From positions 1 to 16,084 of the forward strand of contig CAVAWX010000041.1 in NCBI GenBank assembly GCA_963592385.1: DNA of 16,084 nucleotides. Reading direction: 5' to 3'. Source of the DNA: CAVAWX01 sp963592385 (GTDB taxonomy: Bacteria; Actinomycetota; Coriobacteriia; Coriobacteriales; QAMH01). Each line of letters opens with the position of its first letter. Position 1 is the stretch's first letter. Shown piece by piece: positions 14,494-16,084 of the stretch. A program made the translations under genes and the position numbers. The notes under the pieces were generated by a model, which was given only the letters and a program-made list of their open reading frames with translations, did not search any database and was not told the DNA's origin.

Positions 14494-15510
14494 CTAGCAG
14501 ATGCGCGGGAGCTGCTCGCCCACGAGCATGTCGAGTATGCGCTCAGAGCCGAAGGCCGTGCGCAGGAACACGCGCCCGCCGCCTTCCACGACCTCGCCCA
14601 CGATGGCGGCCTCGGCGCCGTAGCGGTCCGCGCGCATGGCTTCAAGCGCCGCGTCTGCCGCCTCGGGCGCGACGACGCAGACCATCTTGCCCTCGTTGGC
14701 CACCTGGAACACGTCGTATCCCAGCATCTCGCATGCGCCGCGCACCTGCTCGTGCACGGGCACGGCCTCCTCGTCGACGCGTATGTCCACGCCCGCCATC
14801 TGCGCGAACTCGTTTAAGGTCGAAGCCAGGCCGCCGCGCGTCGGGTCGCGAAACGCCCGCACGCTGCCGGCCGGGCACGCGTCGAGCACGCCGGCGATCA
14901 GGTGGTTCAGCGGGGCGGCGTCCGAGGCCACCGTCGTGGAAAAGGCCAGCTCCTCGCGGGTCGAGACGATGGCGATGCCGTGGTCGCCGATGCTGCCGGA
15001 GACGAGCACCTTGTCGCCCGGGCGGCAGCGGCGCCCCGACAGCTCCACGCCCTCGCGCAGCACGCCGACGCCCGCCGTGTTGATGTAGACGCCGTCGCCG
15101 TGGCCGCGGTTCACCACCTTGGTGTCGCCCGTGACCACCTCGACGCCGGCCTCGGCGGCCGTGGCCGCGATGGAGGCGCAGATGCGCTCCAGGTCGGCGA
15201 GCGGGTAGCCCTCCTCGAGCACGAAGGCCACGGACAGCCATTTCGGGTCGGCGCCGGCGGTGGCCACGTCGTTTACCGTGCCGCACACGGCCAAATGCCC
15301 GATGTCGCCGCCCGGGAAGAAATGCGGCGTGACCACGAAGGTGTCGGTGGAAAAGGCGATGCGGCCAGCCGGGACGGGCAGGCTCGCCGCGTCGTCGCCG
15401 CCCGCGAGCGCATCGCCCGCGTAGGCGGAGAAGAACATGTCCTCGATGATGTCGCGCATCATCGTCCCGCCGCTGCCGTGCGCCATCGTCACCGTGCCGT
15501 CTGCCGCCAT
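14494..15510 (-). CDS. hypE: Hydrogenase maturation protein HypE (carbamoyl dehydratase)
   Basis: The 338-residue protein is normal for HypE. I place its start at the ATG at 15510, where GAGGAAAAAG precedes MAADGTVTMAHGSGG; longer in-frame starts have no ribosome site. HypE uses ATP to dehydrate the carbamoyl group handed over by HypF on its C-terminal Cys, producing the cyanide ligand of [NiFe] hydrogenases. Signatures in order are AHGSGG (10-15), GGDDAA (37-42), FFPGGDIGHLAVCGTVND (64-81), VTGDTKVV, VSGSIGDHG, DPTRGGLASTLNEFA, and the C-terminal PRIC with Cys338 as the acceptor. All key elements are present. The neighbouring upstream gene on the same strand is ffh, not other hyp genes, so it may be a displaced member of the hyp set. 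Confidence 0.96.
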   Translation of the reverse strand: MAADGTVTMAHGSGGTMMRDIIEDMFFSAYAGDALAGGDDAASLPVPAGRIAFSTDTFVVTPHFFPGGDIGHLAVCGTVNDVATAGADPKWLSVAFVLEEGYPLADLERICASIAATAAEAGVEVVTGDTKVVNRGHGDGVYINTAGVGVLREGVELSGRRCRPGDKVLVSGSIGDHGIAIVSTREELAFSTTVASDAAPLNHLIAGVLDACPAGSVRAFRDPTRGGLASTLNEFAQMAGVDIRVDEEAVPVHEQVRGACEMLGYDVFQVANEGKMVCVVAPEAADAALEAMRADRYGAEAAIVGEVVEGGGRVFLRTAFGSERILDMLVGEQLPRIC

Positions 15511-15627
15511 CTTTTTCCTCACGTCCCTTTCGTCCCTATTGCCGCCGCGCCTGCAACAGCCGCGCCGTGCGGATTTCACCGCCACGGAAACGCCGTCGCC
15601 GCGCAAACAGCCGCGCCGTGCCCGCGC
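15511..15627. repeat. ffh-hypE spacer with a 16-bp direct repeat
   Basis: The 117-base spacer holds two exact copies of AACAGCCGCGCCGTGC (15555-15570 and 15606-15621), 51 bases apart. No terminator with a T-tract is seen between ffh and hypE, so readthrough is possible. The second copy begins just after the ffh stop. Confidence 0.55.
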
Positions 15628-16084
15628 TTACTCCATGTCCATGAAGCGCGACAGGTCGATGCCGCCCATGCCGGGCACGCGGATCTTCTTGCGCTTGCCC
15701 TTCTTGTTCTTCTTGCCCGCGCTCATCTCGTTGAACTGGCTCATCATCTTCTTCACCATCTTGCGCGTCTCGTTGAAGCGCTTGAGCAGCTGGTTCACCT
15801 GCTGCACGCTCGTGCCCGAGCCCGCCGCGATCCGCGCACGCCGCGGCCCGTTGATGATGGAGGGCTTCTGGCGCTCCGCGCGCGTCATGGAGTTGATGAT
15901 GGCCTCCGTGCGGTCCAGCTCGCCTTCATCGACCTGCCCCTGCGCAAGGGCCTTGTTGCCGCCCGGCAGCGCCGAGACGAGCTTGCCCAGGCCGCCCATC
16001 TTGCGCGTCTGGCCGATGATCTGCAAAAAGTCGTCGAAGGTGAACTCCGCGCGGGCGATGCGCTCGGCCTGCTCGGCCTCTATC
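15628..16084 (-). CDS. ffh: Signal recognition particle protein Ffh, C-terminal part (cut by window edge)
   Basis: The reading frame is open through the window edge; the N-terminal GTPase (NG) domain lies outside. About 151 residues are visible. They form the M domain, which binds 4.5S/SRP RNA and signal sequences: EFTFDDFLQIIGQTRKMGGLG, LVSALPGGNKA, then INSMTRAERQKPSIINGPRR, IAAGSGTSVQQVNQLLKRF and a Met-rich MVKKMMSQFNEM. The tail is lysine-rich (KKNKKGKRKKIR) and ends in GGIDLSRFMDME. An internal ATG/TTG start is not meant; this is the end of the full-length gene. It functions in co-translational membrane targeting in the cytoplasm. Confidence 0.96.
   Translation of the reverse strand, partial: IEAEQAERIARAEFTFDDFLQIIGQTRKMGGLGKLVSALPGGNKALAQGQVDEGELDRTEAIINSMTRAERQKPSIINGPRRARIAAGSGTSVQQVNQLLKRFNETRKMVKKMMSQFNEMSAGKKNKKGKRKKIRVPGMGGIDLSRFMDME

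Overview
The window looks like chromosomal DNA of a high-GC, anaerobic gut actinobacterium of the Coriobacteriia/Eggerthellaceae type (Eggerthella, Gordonibacter and relatives). I infer this from the strong GC bias at third codon positions, the mix of a soluble molybdopterin oxidoreductase with a ferredoxin-like partner, a papain-like surface protease and a HypE hydrogenase maturase. No alignment could be run, so the taxon is an inference. A run of ten Ns at 4308-4317 shows this is draft sequence.

Layout. (1) 60-2579, minus: a secreted, C-terminally anchored papain-family (C1) protease with a lectin-like domain. (2) 2676-3695, minus: an EamA/DMT permease that starts at GTG. (3) 3878-6169, plus, divergent from the permease: an aconitase-superfamily hydratase (YbhJ-like) broken by the N gap. 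It is followed after 13 bases by a zinc-ribbon, single-span membrane protein with an InlB-type repeat (6183-7238). (4) A convergent junction with an inverted repeat (7290-7325). (5) 12461 back to 7382, minus: a likely operon running from a cytoplasmic molybdopterin oxidoreductase to a four-motif Fe-S subunit (two-base gap), then a VOC/glyoxalase-fold protein and an MFS permease. (6) 12749-13918, plus, divergent from that operon: a regulator-like protein in which a Fic fold has lost its catalytic motif and is followed by a winged helix. (7) A minus-strand 75-residue protein with its own promoter and a clean intrinsic terminator (13949-14359). (8) hypE and, upstream of it on the same strand, the C-terminal end of ffh, cut by the window edge.

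The most interesting unit is 7382-13918. The catalytic subunit has no Tat signal, so it probably works in the cytoplasm on a substrate imported by the MFS permease, with electrons passing through the Fe-S subunit. One cysteine of that subunit's third cluster motif is replaced by aspartate (CxxDxxC). The divergent dead-Fic winged-helix protein and two perfect 8-bp-arm inverted repeats in the shared intergenic region suggest a substrate-responsive switch. The arrangement recalls inducible catechol dehydroxylase and other aromatic-reducing loci of Eggerthellaceae, but the substrate cannot be read from the sequence. The rest of the window is ordinary core and accessory content. No tRNA, rRNA, CRISPR array, transposase or phage gene was seen.
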